Below are positions 51,027 to 60,168 of a stretch of 64,000 nucleotides of DNA, piece after piece. Each line of letters starts with the position of its first letter. The first letter of the stretch is position 1. The translations under genes and the position numbers were made by a program. The DNA is from Hyphomicrobiales bacterium. GTDB lineage: Bacteria; Pseudomonadota; Alphaproteobacteria; Rhizobiales; Rhizobiaceae. A model generated the notes under the pieces. It ran no database searches and was not told where the DNA came from. It saw only the letters and a program-made list of their open reading frames with translations. The stretch lies in assembly GCA_017305925.1 (NCBI GenBank), contig JAFKJW010000181.1:1-64000 (forward strand), in the 5' to 3' direction.

Positions 51027-51854
51027 ATGATTACGATAGCCCTTTTCGGCGCCGGTGGAAAAATGGGTTACCGGCTGTCGGCCAATCTCAAGGGCTCGGC
51101 CTATGGGGTGCGCCATGTCGAGACGAGCGAAGTCGGCCGCGCGCGGCTGAAGCAGGGCCTCGGTTTCGATGCCGTCGCTCCCGACCAGGCCCTCGTCGGC
51201 GCCGACGTGGTCATCCTGGCCGTGCCGGACACGCTGATCGGCAAGGTATCGGCGGGGATCGAAAAGGACCTGAAACCCGGCATGATGGTGATCGTGCTCG
51301 ATGCGGCGGCGCCCGCCGCGGGGCACCTGCCGAAGCGGCCGGACCTCACCTATTTCATCACCCATCCCTGCCATCCGCCGCTGTTCAACGACGAAACCGA
51401 CATGGCGGCGAAGAAGGACTATTTCGGCGGCATCAAGGCCAAGCAGCACATCGTCAGCGCGCTCATGCAGGGGCCCGAAAGCGATTATGCCAGGGGCGAG
51501 GCGATCGCCAGGACGATCTGGGCGCCGGTGATGCGCTCGCACCGCGTCACCGTCGAGCAGTTGGCGATGCTGGAGCCGGCATTGGCGGAGACCATGTGCG
51601 CCTCCCTGCTCGTGGTAATGAAGGAAGGCCTCGAGGAGGTCGTGCGGCGCGGCGTCGACCGGCAGGCCGCGCTGGATTTCCTGCTCGGCCACATCAACGT
51701 GCTCGCCTCGGTGATCTTCGAGGAGCGCGAGGGGGCCTTCTCGGACGCCTGCAACAAGGCCATCGAGTTCGGCATCCCCGCGCTGATGCGCGACGACTGG
51801 AAGCATGTCTTCGAGCCGGACGAGATCGCGGCGAGCATCCGGCGGATAACGTGA
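51027..51854 (+). CDS. apnO: D-apionate oxidoisomerase
   Basis: A 275-residue NAD(P)-dependent dehydrogenase of the 6-phosphogluconate dehydrogenase C-terminal-like group. The Rossmann motif is IALFGAGGKMGYRL; family segments include YFITHPCHPPLFNDETD, VTVEQLAMLEPALAET and AFSDACNKAIEFGIP, which match ApnO proteins as I remember them. ApnO oxidises and isomerises D-apionate to 3-oxo-isoapionate. The RuBisCO-like protein and DUF1537 kinase downstream would act next. GCGAGG precedes the ATG. Confidence 0.85.
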   Translation: MITIALFGAGGKMGYRLSANLKGSAYGVRHVETSEVGRARLKQGLGFDAVAPDQALVGADVVILAVPDTLIGKVSAGIEKDLKPGMMVIVLDAAAPAAGHLPKRPDLTYFITHPCHPPLFNDETDMAAKKDYFGGIKAKQHIVSALMQGPESDYARGEAIARTIWAPVMRSHRVTVEQLAMLEPALAETMCASLLVVMKEGLEEVVRRGVDRQAALDFLLGHINVLASVIFEEREGAFSDACNKAIEFGIPALMRDDWKHVFEPDEIAASIRRIT

Positions 51855-51878
51855 CGGCAGAAGAGAAATAATGATTAA

Positions 51879-51892
51879 CTCATAATATCAGT
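51879..51892 (+). promoter_or_regulatory. Repeated promoter motif CTCATWATAYCAGT, copy 1
   Basis: CTCATAATATCAGT, 96 bases before the broken transporter. The same motif with two changes occurs 37 bases before the RuBisCO-like gene. It may be part of the GntR operator or promoter. Confidence 0.4.
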
Positions 51893-51900
51893 CTGGTTAG

Positions 51901-52424
<524 letters not shown>

Positions 52425-52498
52425 GCGCAGTGGCGACTCCAGCAAAAGGTGACGCTGATTCAGATGGCGAAAGCCGGCTGACGGGAGAACCGGATACC

Positions 52499-53533
52499 AT
52501 GAAGGAATTGCGCGGCGGGCTGATCGGCTGCGGCTACTTCGCCGTCAACCAGTTGCATGGCTGGCGCGACGCCAGAGGCGCCGCGATCGTGGCGATCTGC
52601 GATCGCGATCCGGAGCGGCTCAGGATCGTCGGCGACCAGTTCGGCATCGAACGCCGCTATGCCGATGCCGCGGAGATGCTGCGGACTGAAAGCCTCGATT
52701 TCGTCGACATCGCGACGACCGTACAGACGCACCGGCAACTGGTCGAACTCGCCGCGTCGCATCGGGTTCCGGTCATCTGCCAAAAGCCGTTCGCGCTGTC
52801 GCTGAGCGACGCCAGGGCGATGGTCGCGGCGTGCGAAAAGGCCGGCGTGCCGCTGATGGTGCACGAAAACTTCCGCTGGCAGTCGCCGATCCAGGCGGTG
52901 AAGCGGATCATCGAGGCCGGCGACATCGGCACGCCGTTCTTCGGCCGCATCTCGTTCCGCTCCGGCTATGACGTGTTTTCCGGTCAGCCCTATCTGGCGA
53001 CGGGCAAGCGCTTCATCATCGAGGATCTCGGCATTCATATCCTCGACATCGCCCGCTTCCTGCTTGGCGATGTCGAGACGCTGACCGCCCGGACCCGGCG
53101 CGTCAATCCGCACATCGCCGGCGAGGATGTCGCGACCATGCTCCTGCAGCATGAGGATGGCGCCGCTTCCGTCGTCGATTGTAGCTATGCGACAAGATTG
53201 CCGGTCGAGCCGTTTCCGGAGACGCTGGTCGAGATCGACGGCGACGAGGGCACGATCAGGCTCGGCCAGGGTTACAGGTTGCAGGTGCATGGGCGCGGGG
53301 GAACGGTGACGCGCGATGTCTCGCCGCCGCTTCTGCCCTGGGCTTCGCGCCCGTGGCACAACATCCAGGAGAGCGTCGCGCTGATCGAGCAGCACTGGTC
53401 GGACTGCCTGCGCGACGGCCGCGAACCGGAGACGTCCGGCGCTGACAACCTCAAGACCTTCGCGCTCGTCGAAGCCGCCTACAAAAGTGCTGCAGACGGC
53501 AACACCGTCAGGCTGAGGGAACTGCTCGGCTGA
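52499..53533 (+). CDS. Gfo/Idh/MocA family oxidoreductase, candidate D-apiose dehydrogenase
   Basis: A 344-residue NAD(P)-dependent sugar dehydrogenase. Rossmann motif GGLIGCGYFAVNQLHGW, conserved VICQKPFALSLSDAR (Lys) and MVHENFRWQSPIQAVKRII, then HILDIARFLLGDVE with the active-site His/Asp. Gfo/Idh enzymes are known as D-apiose dehydrogenases that feed ApnO pathways, and the context supports that; sequence alone does not prove it. It starts soon after the transporter remnant, and the ribosome site is CGGGAGAACCGG. Confidence 0.85.
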   Translation: MKELRGGLIGCGYFAVNQLHGWRDARGAAIVAICDRDPERLRIVGDQFGIERRYADAAEMLRTESLDFVDIATTVQTHRQLVELAASHRVPVICQKPFALSLSDARAMVAACEKAGVPLMVHENFRWQSPIQAVKRIIEAGDIGTPFFGRISFRSGYDVFSGQPYLATGKRFIIEDLGIHILDIARFLLGDVETLTARTRRVNPHIAGEDVATMLLQHEDGAASVVDCSYATRLPVEPFPETLVEIDGDEGTIRLGQGYRLQVHGRGGTVTRDVSPPLLPWASRPWHNIQESVALIEQHWSDCLRDGREPETSGADNLKTFALVEAAYKSAADGNTVRLRELLG

Positions 53534-53585
53534 TGCACGGCAAGTCTGTCCCCGCCGGGACGCGGGAGACGGTCGAAGGCTCCGC

Positions 53586-54302
53586 CTATGACGGGTTGGC
53601 GGCCAGCGTGTAGAGCGCGCGCGACCGTTCGAGGTGCTTGATCATCGCCGCCTCGGCCTTTTCCGGATTATGGGCGGCGATATGCCCGATGATCTCCTCG
53701 TGCTCGTCGAGCGTATATTTTTCCTTGCCTGTCCAGATCAGCATTTCGGTGTGGTATTCCTTCAGCCAGCTCAGCATCGCTTCGCTGACGGCTGCGTAGA
53801 TGGGGTTGCCGGAAATGTCCGCGATCGCGTTGTGGAACCGCATGTCGGCTCCGATGAAGGCATCGCTGTTTCCACGCTGCGAACGCTGCTCGGCCAGGAT
53901 GTCCTTCAGCCGATCGATATCCTCTTCCGTCGCCTTCTCCGCCGCCTCGCGCACCATGCCGCGCTCGAAGAAGATGCGCGCGCTCTTCAAGTGCTCCAGC
54001 GAGTCCTTCGAGGAGGCCAGCATGATCTTCGCCGCCGTATCGACCTGACGAAAGATCGAGCGGGCGCTGAGCTGCAGCACCTTGGCGCGCTCGCCATGCG
54101 AGATCGCCACCAGTCCCATGTTCGCCAGGGCCTGCATGGCCTCGCGTATGGCGGGACGACCGACGCCGAAGCGCTCCATCAATTCGCGCTCGGAAGGCAT
54201 CTCGTCGCCCGGCTGGAGCTCGCCGCTGGTAATCAGCCGCTTCAGGCGCGCGAACACCTCATCGGACAGCTTGCGCCTGACGATCGGTTCGGAAACGGCC
54301 AT
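53586..54302 (-). CDS. GntR family (FadR/VanR type) transcriptional regulator
   Basis: A 238-residue FadR-type regulator. The winged helix is LKRLITSGELQPGDEMPSER plus ELMERFGVGRPAIREAMQAL; the helical FCD domain contains the metal-binding His residues in ADMRFHNAIADISGNP and GHIAAHNPEKAEAAM. It is divergent from the RuBisCO-like gene by 144 bases. It is the likely repressor of the apionate locus, acting on palindromes such as 50971-50989 and perhaps on CTCATWATAYCAGT. Confidence 0.92.
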   Translation of the reverse strand: MAVSEPIVRRKLSDEVFARLKRLITSGELQPGDEMPSERELMERFGVGRPAIREAMQALANMGLVAISHGERAKVLQLSARSIFRQVDTAAKIMLASSKDSLEHLKSARIFFERGMVREAAEKATEEDIDRLKDILAEQRSQRGNSDAFIGADMRFHNAIADISGNPIYAAVSEAMLSWLKEYHTEMLIWTGKEKYTLDEHEEIIGHIAAHNPEKAEAAMIKHLERSRALYTLAANPS

Positions 54303-54396
54303 GCAACTCTCCAGTCCGGTGGCCGGAAATCTGTACCCGCCGAACCTGGCATCGACAATCCGGCCCTACGCAATTTCCACTTGCGCCATTCAGATG

Positions 54397-54410
54397 CTCA
54401 TTATACCAGT
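54397..54410 (+). promoter_or_regulatory. Repeated promoter motif CTCATWATAYCAGT, copy 2
   Basis: CTCATTATACCAGT, 37 bases before the RuBisCO-like gene, continuing CCAGTTAATATGG, a near-palindrome. It shares 12 of 14 bases with the copy at 51879. Confidence 0.4.
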
Positions 54411-54446
54411 TAATATGGATAGTAAAAGCTCGCCCCGAAGCTCCCG

Positions 54447-55703
54447 ATGATCGTTATCACATACCTTCTCGAGACGTCCGGCAGCGTCGAGGCGCTGGCC
54501 GCTAAGATCGCCAGCGACCAGTCCACCGGCACGTTCGTGCCGGTGCCGGGCGAGACGGAGGAATTGAAGAACCGTGCTGCCGCGCGCGTGCTGGCGATCC
54601 GTCCCATGGACCCCGTGCCTGTGCCCTCGCTGCCGCAGGACGGGCTGGCCGGTCCCTTCAACCGGGCGGAGGCCGACATCGGCTTTCCCTTCGACGCCGT
54701 CGGCACGGACCTGTCCGCCCTGATGACGATCGCCATCGGCGGGGCGTATTCGATCCGCGGCCTGTCCGGTATCCGCGTGGTCGGCATGAAGCTGCCGGAT
54801 GAGTTCCGCGGGGTCTATCCCGGACCCCAGTTCGGCGTCCCGGGCACCCGCCGGCTGACCGGCGTACACGGCCGGCCGGTCATCGGCACGATCATCAAGC
54901 CCGCGCTCGGCCTGCGCCCGCCGGAAGCCGCGGTGATCATCAAGGAACTGATCGCTTCCGGCGTCGACTTCATCAAGGACGACGAAAAGCTGATGAGCCC
55001 GGCCTATTCGCCGTTGTCCGAACGGGTGGCGGCGATCATGCCGCTGGTGCTCGACCACGAGCAGAAGACGGGCAAGAAGGTGATGTATGCCTTCGGCATT
55101 TCGCACATCGACCCTGACCAGATGATGCGCAACCACGACCTCGTCGTGAAGGCGGGCGGCAACGCCGCCGTCGTCAACATCAACTCGATCGGCATGGGCG
55201 CGATGGCCTTCCTGCGCAGGCGCAGCCGGCTCGTGCTCCATGCGCATCGCAATGGCTGGGACATTCTCACGCGCCATCCCGGCCTCGGCATGGATTTTTC
55301 GGTCTGGCAGCAGTTCTGGCGCCTGCTCGGTGTCGACCAGTTCCAGATCAACGGAATCGGCTCGAAATACTGGGAGCCGGACCAGTCCTTCGTCCGTTCG
55401 TTCAAGGCGGTGACGACGCCCCTGTTTTCGCCCGAGGATTGTCCGATGCCGGTCGCCGGCTCCGGCCAGTGGGGCGGCCAGGCGCCGGAAACCTATGCCC
55501 GGACCGGCCGAACCGTCGACCTGCTCTATCTGTGCGGCGGCGGCATCGTCAGCCATCCATCGGGGCCTGCGGCCGGGGTCGTCGCCGTCCAGCAGGCCTG
55601 GCAGGCGACGGTGCAGGGGATTCCCCTTCAGATCTACGCGCAAAGCCATCCCGAACTCAGGCAGGCAATCGAGAAATTCGGCCGCGACGGGAAAGGCGCC
55701 TGA
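54447..55703 (+). CDS. RuBisCO-like protein (3-oxo-isoapionate-4-phosphate decarboxylase type)
   Basis: A 418-residue RuBisCO large-chain homologue. It has the active-site Lys151 in GTIIKPALGL and the carbamylation motif VDFIKDDEK with Lys177, Asp179 and Glu180, so the metal site is complete; it is shorter than true RuBisCO and lies in no carbon-fixation operon. With ApnO and a DUF1537 kinase it fits the OiaX/OiaT family, which acts on 3-oxo-isoapionate-4-phosphate. The LerI-like isomerase nearby favours the decarboxylase (OiaX), which gives L-erythrulose-1-phosphate. Overlaps the kinase gene by 1 base. Confidence 0.88.
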   Translation: MIVITYLLETSGSVEALAAKIASDQSTGTFVPVPGETEELKNRAAARVLAIRPMDPVPVPSLPQDGLAGPFNRAEADIGFPFDAVGTDLSALMTIAIGGAYSIRGLSGIRVVGMKLPDEFRGVYPGPQFGVPGTRRLTGVHGRPVIGTIIKPALGLRPPEAAVIIKELIASGVDFIKDDEKLMSPAYSPLSERVAAIMPLVLDHEQKTGKKVMYAFGISHIDPDQMMRNHDLVVKAGGNAAVVNINSIGMGAMAFLRRRSRLVLHAHRNGWDILTRHPGLGMDFSVWQQFWRLLGVDQFQINGIGSKYWEPDQSFVRSFKAVTTPLFSPEDCPMPVAGSGQWGGQAPETYARTGRTVDLLYLCGGGIVSHPSGPAAGVVAVQQAWQATVQGIPLQIYAQSHPELRQAIEKFGRDGKGA

Positions 55704-57052
55704 TGCCGCAAGACGCCACCGATCTGCCGGAATTGCTGATCAGCTACTATGGTGACGACCTGACCGGGTCGACCGACGTGATGGAAGCGCTGGAGCTCGG
55801 CGGTGTTCCGACGGTGCTTTTCACGGCGCTGCCGGACGAGGCCCTGCTCCGGCGCTTCGCGCATTGCCGGGCCATCGGGCTGGCCGGGACCAGTCGCAGC
55901 CAGACGCCGGCGTGGATGGACGAGCACCTCGCGCCGGCCTTCACCTGGCTGAAGAGCCTCGGCGCGGCGCTCTGCCACTACAAGGTCTGCTCCACCTTCG
56001 ATTCCAGCCCCGGGATCGGCAATATCGGCCGTGCCATCGAAATCGGCCGCCGCGTCTTCGCCCAGGCCAGCATGCCGGTCCTCGTGGGTGCGCCGCAGCT
56101 CAAGCGCTATACCGCCTTCGGCAATCTCTTCGCCGGCTTCCGCGGCGAGACTTTTCGCATCGACCGTCACCCGGTGATGAGCCGCCATCCGGTAACCCCG
56201 ATGCACGAGGCCGATCTGCTCCGGCATCTTTCGGCGCAGACTGCGCTGAGAGGCGGCCTCGTCGATATCGCGCAGCTTGCCATGCCGTCGCGAAGCGGGA
56301 TCGTCGACAGGGTATGTGCCGACACGGAGATGTTCCTGCTCGACGTCGACAGCGCCGAAACGCAGCGTCTGGCCGGCGCCGAGATCTGGCGCCTGCGCGA
56401 GGCATGCCGCTTCGTAGCCGGATCGTCGGGCGTCGAATATGCCCTGCTTGCGGCATGGCAGGCGGCCGGCATTGCACCGGCACGCCAAGGCTCTTTCAGC
56501 GCGGGCGCGGCGGATCGCATCGCGGTCGTGTCCGGCAGCGTCTCGCCGACGACGGAGCGGCAGATCCGCCACGCGATCGCGAACGGCTTCACGGGTGTTC
56601 CGCTCGATCCGGTGGCGCTGATTTCGGAGAGCGCGGAAAAGGCAGCCGCCGATGCGCTGGCCGATGGCAACGAGACGCTGGCTCAAGGCCGCAGCGTCAT
56701 CCTCTACACGGCACTCGGAACGTCGGCGGATCGCGGCGCGGAGATCGACCGGCAACCCGGAGCGCGGCACGAGCTCGCCCGTATGCTCGGCCGGATCCTG
56801 AAGGGCCTCGTCTCCGCCAACGGCCTCGGGCGCGCCGTCATCGTCGGTGGCGACACGTCGAGCCACGCGCTCGGCGAACTCGGGATAGAGGCGCTCACCA
56901 TCAGGATGCCGCTCGCGCAGTCGCCCGGCTCGCCGCTCTGCGTCGCGCACAGCCGCGAGCCGGCGGTCCACGGCCTGGAGATTGCCCTGAAAGGCGGGCA
57001 GATCGGCACGGACGGCTATTTCTCGTGCATTCGAGCAGGAAAAAACGAATAG
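55703..57052 (+). CDS. DUF1537 four-carbon acid-sugar kinase, candidate 3-oxo-isoapionate kinase
   Basis: A 449-residue DUF1537 kinase. The N-terminal substrate domain has ISYYGDDLTGSTDVMEALE and YKVCSTFDSSPGIGNIGRA; the C-terminal nucleotide domain has AVVSGSVSPTTERQI and AVIVGGDTSSHALGELG. DUF1537 kinases phosphorylate acid sugars; in apionate loci the member OiaK makes 3-oxo-isoapionate-4-phosphate. The start overlaps the TGA of the RuBisCO-like gene. It converges on the FAD oxidase gene. Confidence 0.88.
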   Translation: MPQDATDLPELLISYYGDDLTGSTDVMEALELGGVPTVLFTALPDEALLRRFAHCRAIGLAGTSRSQTPAWMDEHLAPAFTWLKSLGAALCHYKVCSTFDSSPGIGNIGRAIEIGRRVFAQASMPVLVGAPQLKRYTAFGNLFAGFRGETFRIDRHPVMSRHPVTPMHEADLLRHLSAQTALRGGLVDIAQLAMPSRSGIVDRVCADTEMFLLDVDSAETQRLAGAEIWRLREACRFVAGSSGVEYALLAAWQAAGIAPARQGSFSAGAADRIAVVSGSVSPTTERQIRHAIANGFTGVPLDPVALISESAEKAAADALADGNETLAQGRSVILYTALGTSADRGAEIDRQPGARHELARMLGRILKGLVSANGLGRAVIVGGDTSSHALGELGIEALTIRMPLAQSPGSPLCVAHSREPAVHGLEIALKGGQIGTDGYFSCIRAGKNE

Positions 57053-57095
57053 GCCGGCCCTGCCGGAACCGGTGGCCGGCGCCGACCGGCGAAGC

Positions 57096-58502
57096 TCATT
57101 CGGCCTGCGAAACGACCTTGCCGGCGTTGAGGATTCCTCGTGGATCGAAGAGTGCCTTGATCGAGCGCGCAAGCTCCTGCTTGACCGGATCGGCATGGCG
57201 CTCGTAGGCGGCGCGTTTGTCCAGGCCGACGCCGTGCTCGGCCGAGAACGATCCGCCGATCTCGCGCAGGCCGGCATAGAGCACATCCTCGATCGCCCTG
57301 TAACGCTCCGGGTCCGGGCCGTCCGTATTGATCGAGATGTGCAGGTTGCCGTCGGCCAGATGACCGAACACGTAGGGCGCGTAGCGGGCGTCGATCGCTT
57401 TCAGGTCCTTGCCGATGCGGGCGACATAGGCGTCGATCGCGCCCGCCGGAACGGACACGTCGAAAGACGGCGGGTGGCCGTGCGCGCGCTCGATCTGCCA
57501 GGTTTCCTCCCGCAGCCGCCAGATAGTTCTTGCCTGTTCCAGCGAGCCGGCGACGAGCGCGTCGATGATGCCGGCTTCCTCCCAGATGGCGGAAAGACCG
57601 TCCTCCATCGCCTTTGCGGCGGCCTCCGGCGTGTCGGCGTCGAGTTCGAGCAGGAGCAGGCAGGGCGCGTCGAGCGGCAGCATGCCCGGTTCGAAGCCCA
57701 GCCATCGACGCATGGCGTCCGCGTAGCCATGCCACATGATCTCGGCCGCGGACAGGTATGCGCCGGCCCTGCCAAGGAAATGGCCGACGATGCGTTGTGC
57801 GCTGGCGGCGTCGGCGATGCCGACCAGAGCGGTCGCCGATGCGCCGCCGGCCGCAACCAGCCGTATCGCCGCGCGCGTGACGATGCCCAGCGTGCCCTCG
57901 GCGCCGACGAACAGATGCTTGAGGTCGTAGCCGGCGCTGGTCTTGAGCACGCGGGTGAGGTCTCGGAACACGCGTCCGTCCGGCAACACGGCCTCGAGAC
58001 CGAGCAGGCGGTGGCGCATCGTGCCGTTGCGGAAGGCCATGATGCCGCCGGCGTTGGTGGAAATCATGCCGCCGATGGTACAACTGCCGCGGGCGGAGAG
58101 GTCGATGCCGGGATCGAGTCCGTAGGCGGCCGCGGCCTCCTGCAGGGCGGCGAGAGGCGTGCCGGCCTGCACGACGGCGACCCGCGCGAGAGGGTCGATC
58201 TCCTCGATCCGGTTCATCGCGCCGAGATCGCAGATGATCTCGCCGGCCGCCGTAGCCGCGCCCCCGGCCAGACCGGTGCGGCCGCCCTGCGGCACCAGCC
58301 TGAGGCCGCGCGCGGCGCAGAAGCCGACCAGCGCCGCCACCCCTCCGGTGTCGGCGGGGCGTACCAGCGCGGCTGCCCTGAAATTGCGGGAGTCGACCCC
58401 CGGATCGCGAGCCGCCAGCTCGTCTTTGCCCCACACGGCCGCCCTGCCGGCGAGTGCCTTCAACGCCGCGATAAGCTCTGCCTGCTCGTTCACGTCAGTC
58501 AT
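57096..58502 (-). CDS. FAD-binding oxidase, GlcD/D-2-hydroxyacid dehydrogenase-like
   Basis: A 468-residue VAO/PCMH flavoprotein of the glycolate oxidase GlcD and D-lactate dehydrogenase group. FAD domain: RLVPQGGRTGLAGGAATAAG and CTIGGMISTNAGGIMAFRNG; C-terminal substrate domain: FGHLADGNLHISIN and FSAEHGVGLDKRAAYE. It oxidises a D-2-hydroxy acid. It follows the PotC-like gene by 13 bases and is thus the last gene of the ABC importer operon, suggesting that the importer brings in a hydroxy acid or its precursor. Confidence 0.9.
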   Translation of the reverse strand: MTDVNEQAELIAALKALAGRAAVWGKDELAARDPGVDSRNFRAAALVRPADTGGVAALVGFCAARGLRLVPQGGRTGLAGGAATAAGEIICDLGAMNRIEEIDPLARVAVVQAGTPLAALQEAAAAYGLDPGIDLSARGSCTIGGMISTNAGGIMAFRNGTMRHRLLGLEAVLPDGRVFRDLTRVLKTSAGYDLKHLFVGAEGTLGIVTRAAIRLVAAGGASATALVGIADAASAQRIVGHFLGRAGAYLSAAEIMWHGYADAMRRWLGFEPGMLPLDAPCLLLLELDADTPEAAAKAMEDGLSAIWEEAGIIDALVAGSLEQARTIWRLREETWQIERAHGHPPSFDVSVPAGAIDAYVARIGKDLKAIDARYAPYVFGHLADGNLHISINTDGPDPERYRAIEDVLYAGLREIGGSFSAEHGVGLDKRAAYERHADPVKQELARSIKALFDPRGILNAGKVVSQAE

Positions 58503-58515
58503 CCGCCGTCAGCCT

Positions 58516-59322
58516 TCAGGTCCGCCCGCGTGCGCGCCGGTAGACGATGCGGGCCGTCAGCACCGTCACGGTGATCAGGATCAGGATCACCGAGATGGCG
58601 GCGATCGCCGGATCGATGTTGTCGCGCAGTCCCATCCACATCAGGCGCGGCAGCGTGATGGCGTTGACGCTGGTGATGAAGAGCGTGACGCCGATCTCCT
58701 CCCAGGACAGAACGAAGGAGAGCAGCCAGGCCGTCGCGATGCCGAACCTGATGTTGGGGATGATGACCTTGGTGGCGCGCTCCCAGGTGGAGGCGCCGAG
58801 GCCGCGTGCGGCGAGGTCGATGCGCCGGTCCACCTGGCTCAGCGCCACCAGGATCAGCACCACGGCGAAGGGCACCGTCACCACCACATGGGCCAGCACC
58901 ACGCCCGGCCACGTGTCGTAGCCTATGGCGCCGGCGAAGCCCGACAGCGAGGTCAGCAGGAAATAGATGGTGATCGCCGACACCACCGGCGGCACGATCA
59001 TCGGCAGCAGCACGAAGCCGACCAGGGCGGCGGCGAAGCGCGGCCGGAACATCCAGATGCCGAGGCCGAAGGCGAGCGCCAGCAGCGTCGCCAGCGTGCT
59101 GGAGACGATGCCGACGCGAAGACTGAGCAGGATGCTGGCCAGCCAGCGCGGATCCTCGACGAGGGAGCGGTAATGGCGCAGCGACAGCGCCCCCGTCGGC
59201 ATGGACAGCATGCGCGCGGGCGTGAACGAGACGGGCACCACGGCAAGCAGCGGCATCAGCAGGAAGACCGCTACAGCAAGGGCGGCCAGCAGGGCGACGG
59301 GTCCGGGACGATAGCCGCTCAT
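58516..59322 (-). CDS. PotC-like ABC transporter permease
   Basis: A 268-residue permease with six TM helices and the BPD_transp_1 motif (AARGLGASTWERATKVIIPN). It is the second permease of a PotABCD-like (spermidine/putrescine-type) importer. It starts one base after the stop of the PotB-like gene. Relatives import polyamines, amino-alcohols or hydroxy-acid-like solutes. Confidence 0.92.
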   Translation of the reverse strand: MSGYRPGPVALLAALAVAVFLLMPLLAVVPVSFTPARMLSMPTGALSLRHYRSLVEDPRWLASILLSLRVGIVSSTLATLLALAFGLGIWMFRPRFAAALVGFVLLPMIVPPVVSAITIYFLLTSLSGFAGAIGYDTWPGVVLAHVVVTVPFAVVLILVALSQVDRRIDLAARGLGASTWERATKVIIPNIRFGIATAWLLSFVLSWEEIGVTLFITSVNAITLPRLMWMGLRDNIDPAIAAISVILILITVTVLTARIVYRRARGRT

Positions 59323-59323
59323 C

Positions 59324-60157
59324 TCAGCCCGCCATCTGCGCCGGCTTCAGGTAGCGGAACAGCGCCGCCGACAGGAGGCCGACGATCACCACCAGCGTGA
59401 TGCTGATCGCGGCGCCCAGCCCCCAGTCCGGGCTCTGGAAGATGCGCAGATAGACGAGCTCCGCCACCATGACGCTGCGGCCGCCGCCGAGGATCGCCGG
59501 GGTGACGAAGAAGCCGAGCGCGAAGACGAAGACGATCAGCGCCGAGCCGATGACGCCCGGCATGGTCATGGGGACGAAGATCGACCAGAAGATGCGCGTG
59601 CGTCCCGCCCCCATGCCGCGCGCCGCCAAAAGCACGCGCTCGTCGAGGCTGCGCATGGCCGAGGCGATGGGGAACACGGCGAAGGGAATGAGGAAATGCG
59701 TCATGCCGACCACGACGCCGAACTCGTTGCGCACCAGCATCAGCGGCTCGCTCAATATACCGGTGGCGCGCAGCCAGGTGTTGATGAGGCCTTGATTGGA
59801 CAAAAGCGCCACCCAGCCGAAGGCGCGCGTCAGCACCGAGATCCAGAACGGCACCAGGATGCAGTATTCCGCCGCAAGCCGCTGGCCGGGCGTGCCGCGC
59901 ACCCAGACATAGGCGATCGCGTAGGCGGCGGCGACGGAGGCGACCGTCACCAGCGCGCAGATGCGGAAGGTGCGCACGAACACCGACTGCACCAGCGGGT
60001 CGGTGAGCAGCGCGCCGTACTGCCCGAGCCCCGGCTCGGGCAGCGTAACACTCCATTTCACCACGCCCAGGAAGGGGATGCCGTAGGCAAGCCCGAGGAA
60101 GACGAGCAGCGGCGCCAGGAGCAGCGCCGCGCCGGGGTGGATGGAGCGGCCCAGCAT
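59324..60157 (-). CDS. PotB-like ABC transporter permease
   Basis: A 277-residue permease, first of the pair. The EAA loop is AARGMGAGRTRIFWSIFVPM, which docks on the ATPase. The N-terminal LLLAPLLVFLGLAYGIPFLG and further hydrophobic segments give six helices. It lies 11 bases after the binding-protein gene. Confidence 0.92.
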   Translation of the reverse strand: MLGRSIHPGAALLLAPLLVFLGLAYGIPFLGVVKWSVTLPEPGLGQYGALLTDPLVQSVFVRTFRICALVTVASVAAAYAIAYVWVRGTPGQRLAAEYCILVPFWISVLTRAFGWVALLSNQGLINTWLRATGILSEPLMLVRNEFGVVVGMTHFLIPFAVFPIASAMRSLDERVLLAARGMGAGRTRIFWSIFVPMTMPGVIGSALIVFVFALGFFVTPAILGGGRSVMVAELVYLRIFQSPDWGLGAAISITLVVIVGLLSAALFRYLKPAQMAG

Positions 60158-60168
60158 GCGCCCGGCGC

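Noticed and set aside
54447..55703. True RuBisCO and carbon fixation
   Set aside because: The protein is too short, its motifs are of the RuBisCO-like type, and no Calvin cycle genes are nearby; ApnO and a DUF1537 kinase explain it better.
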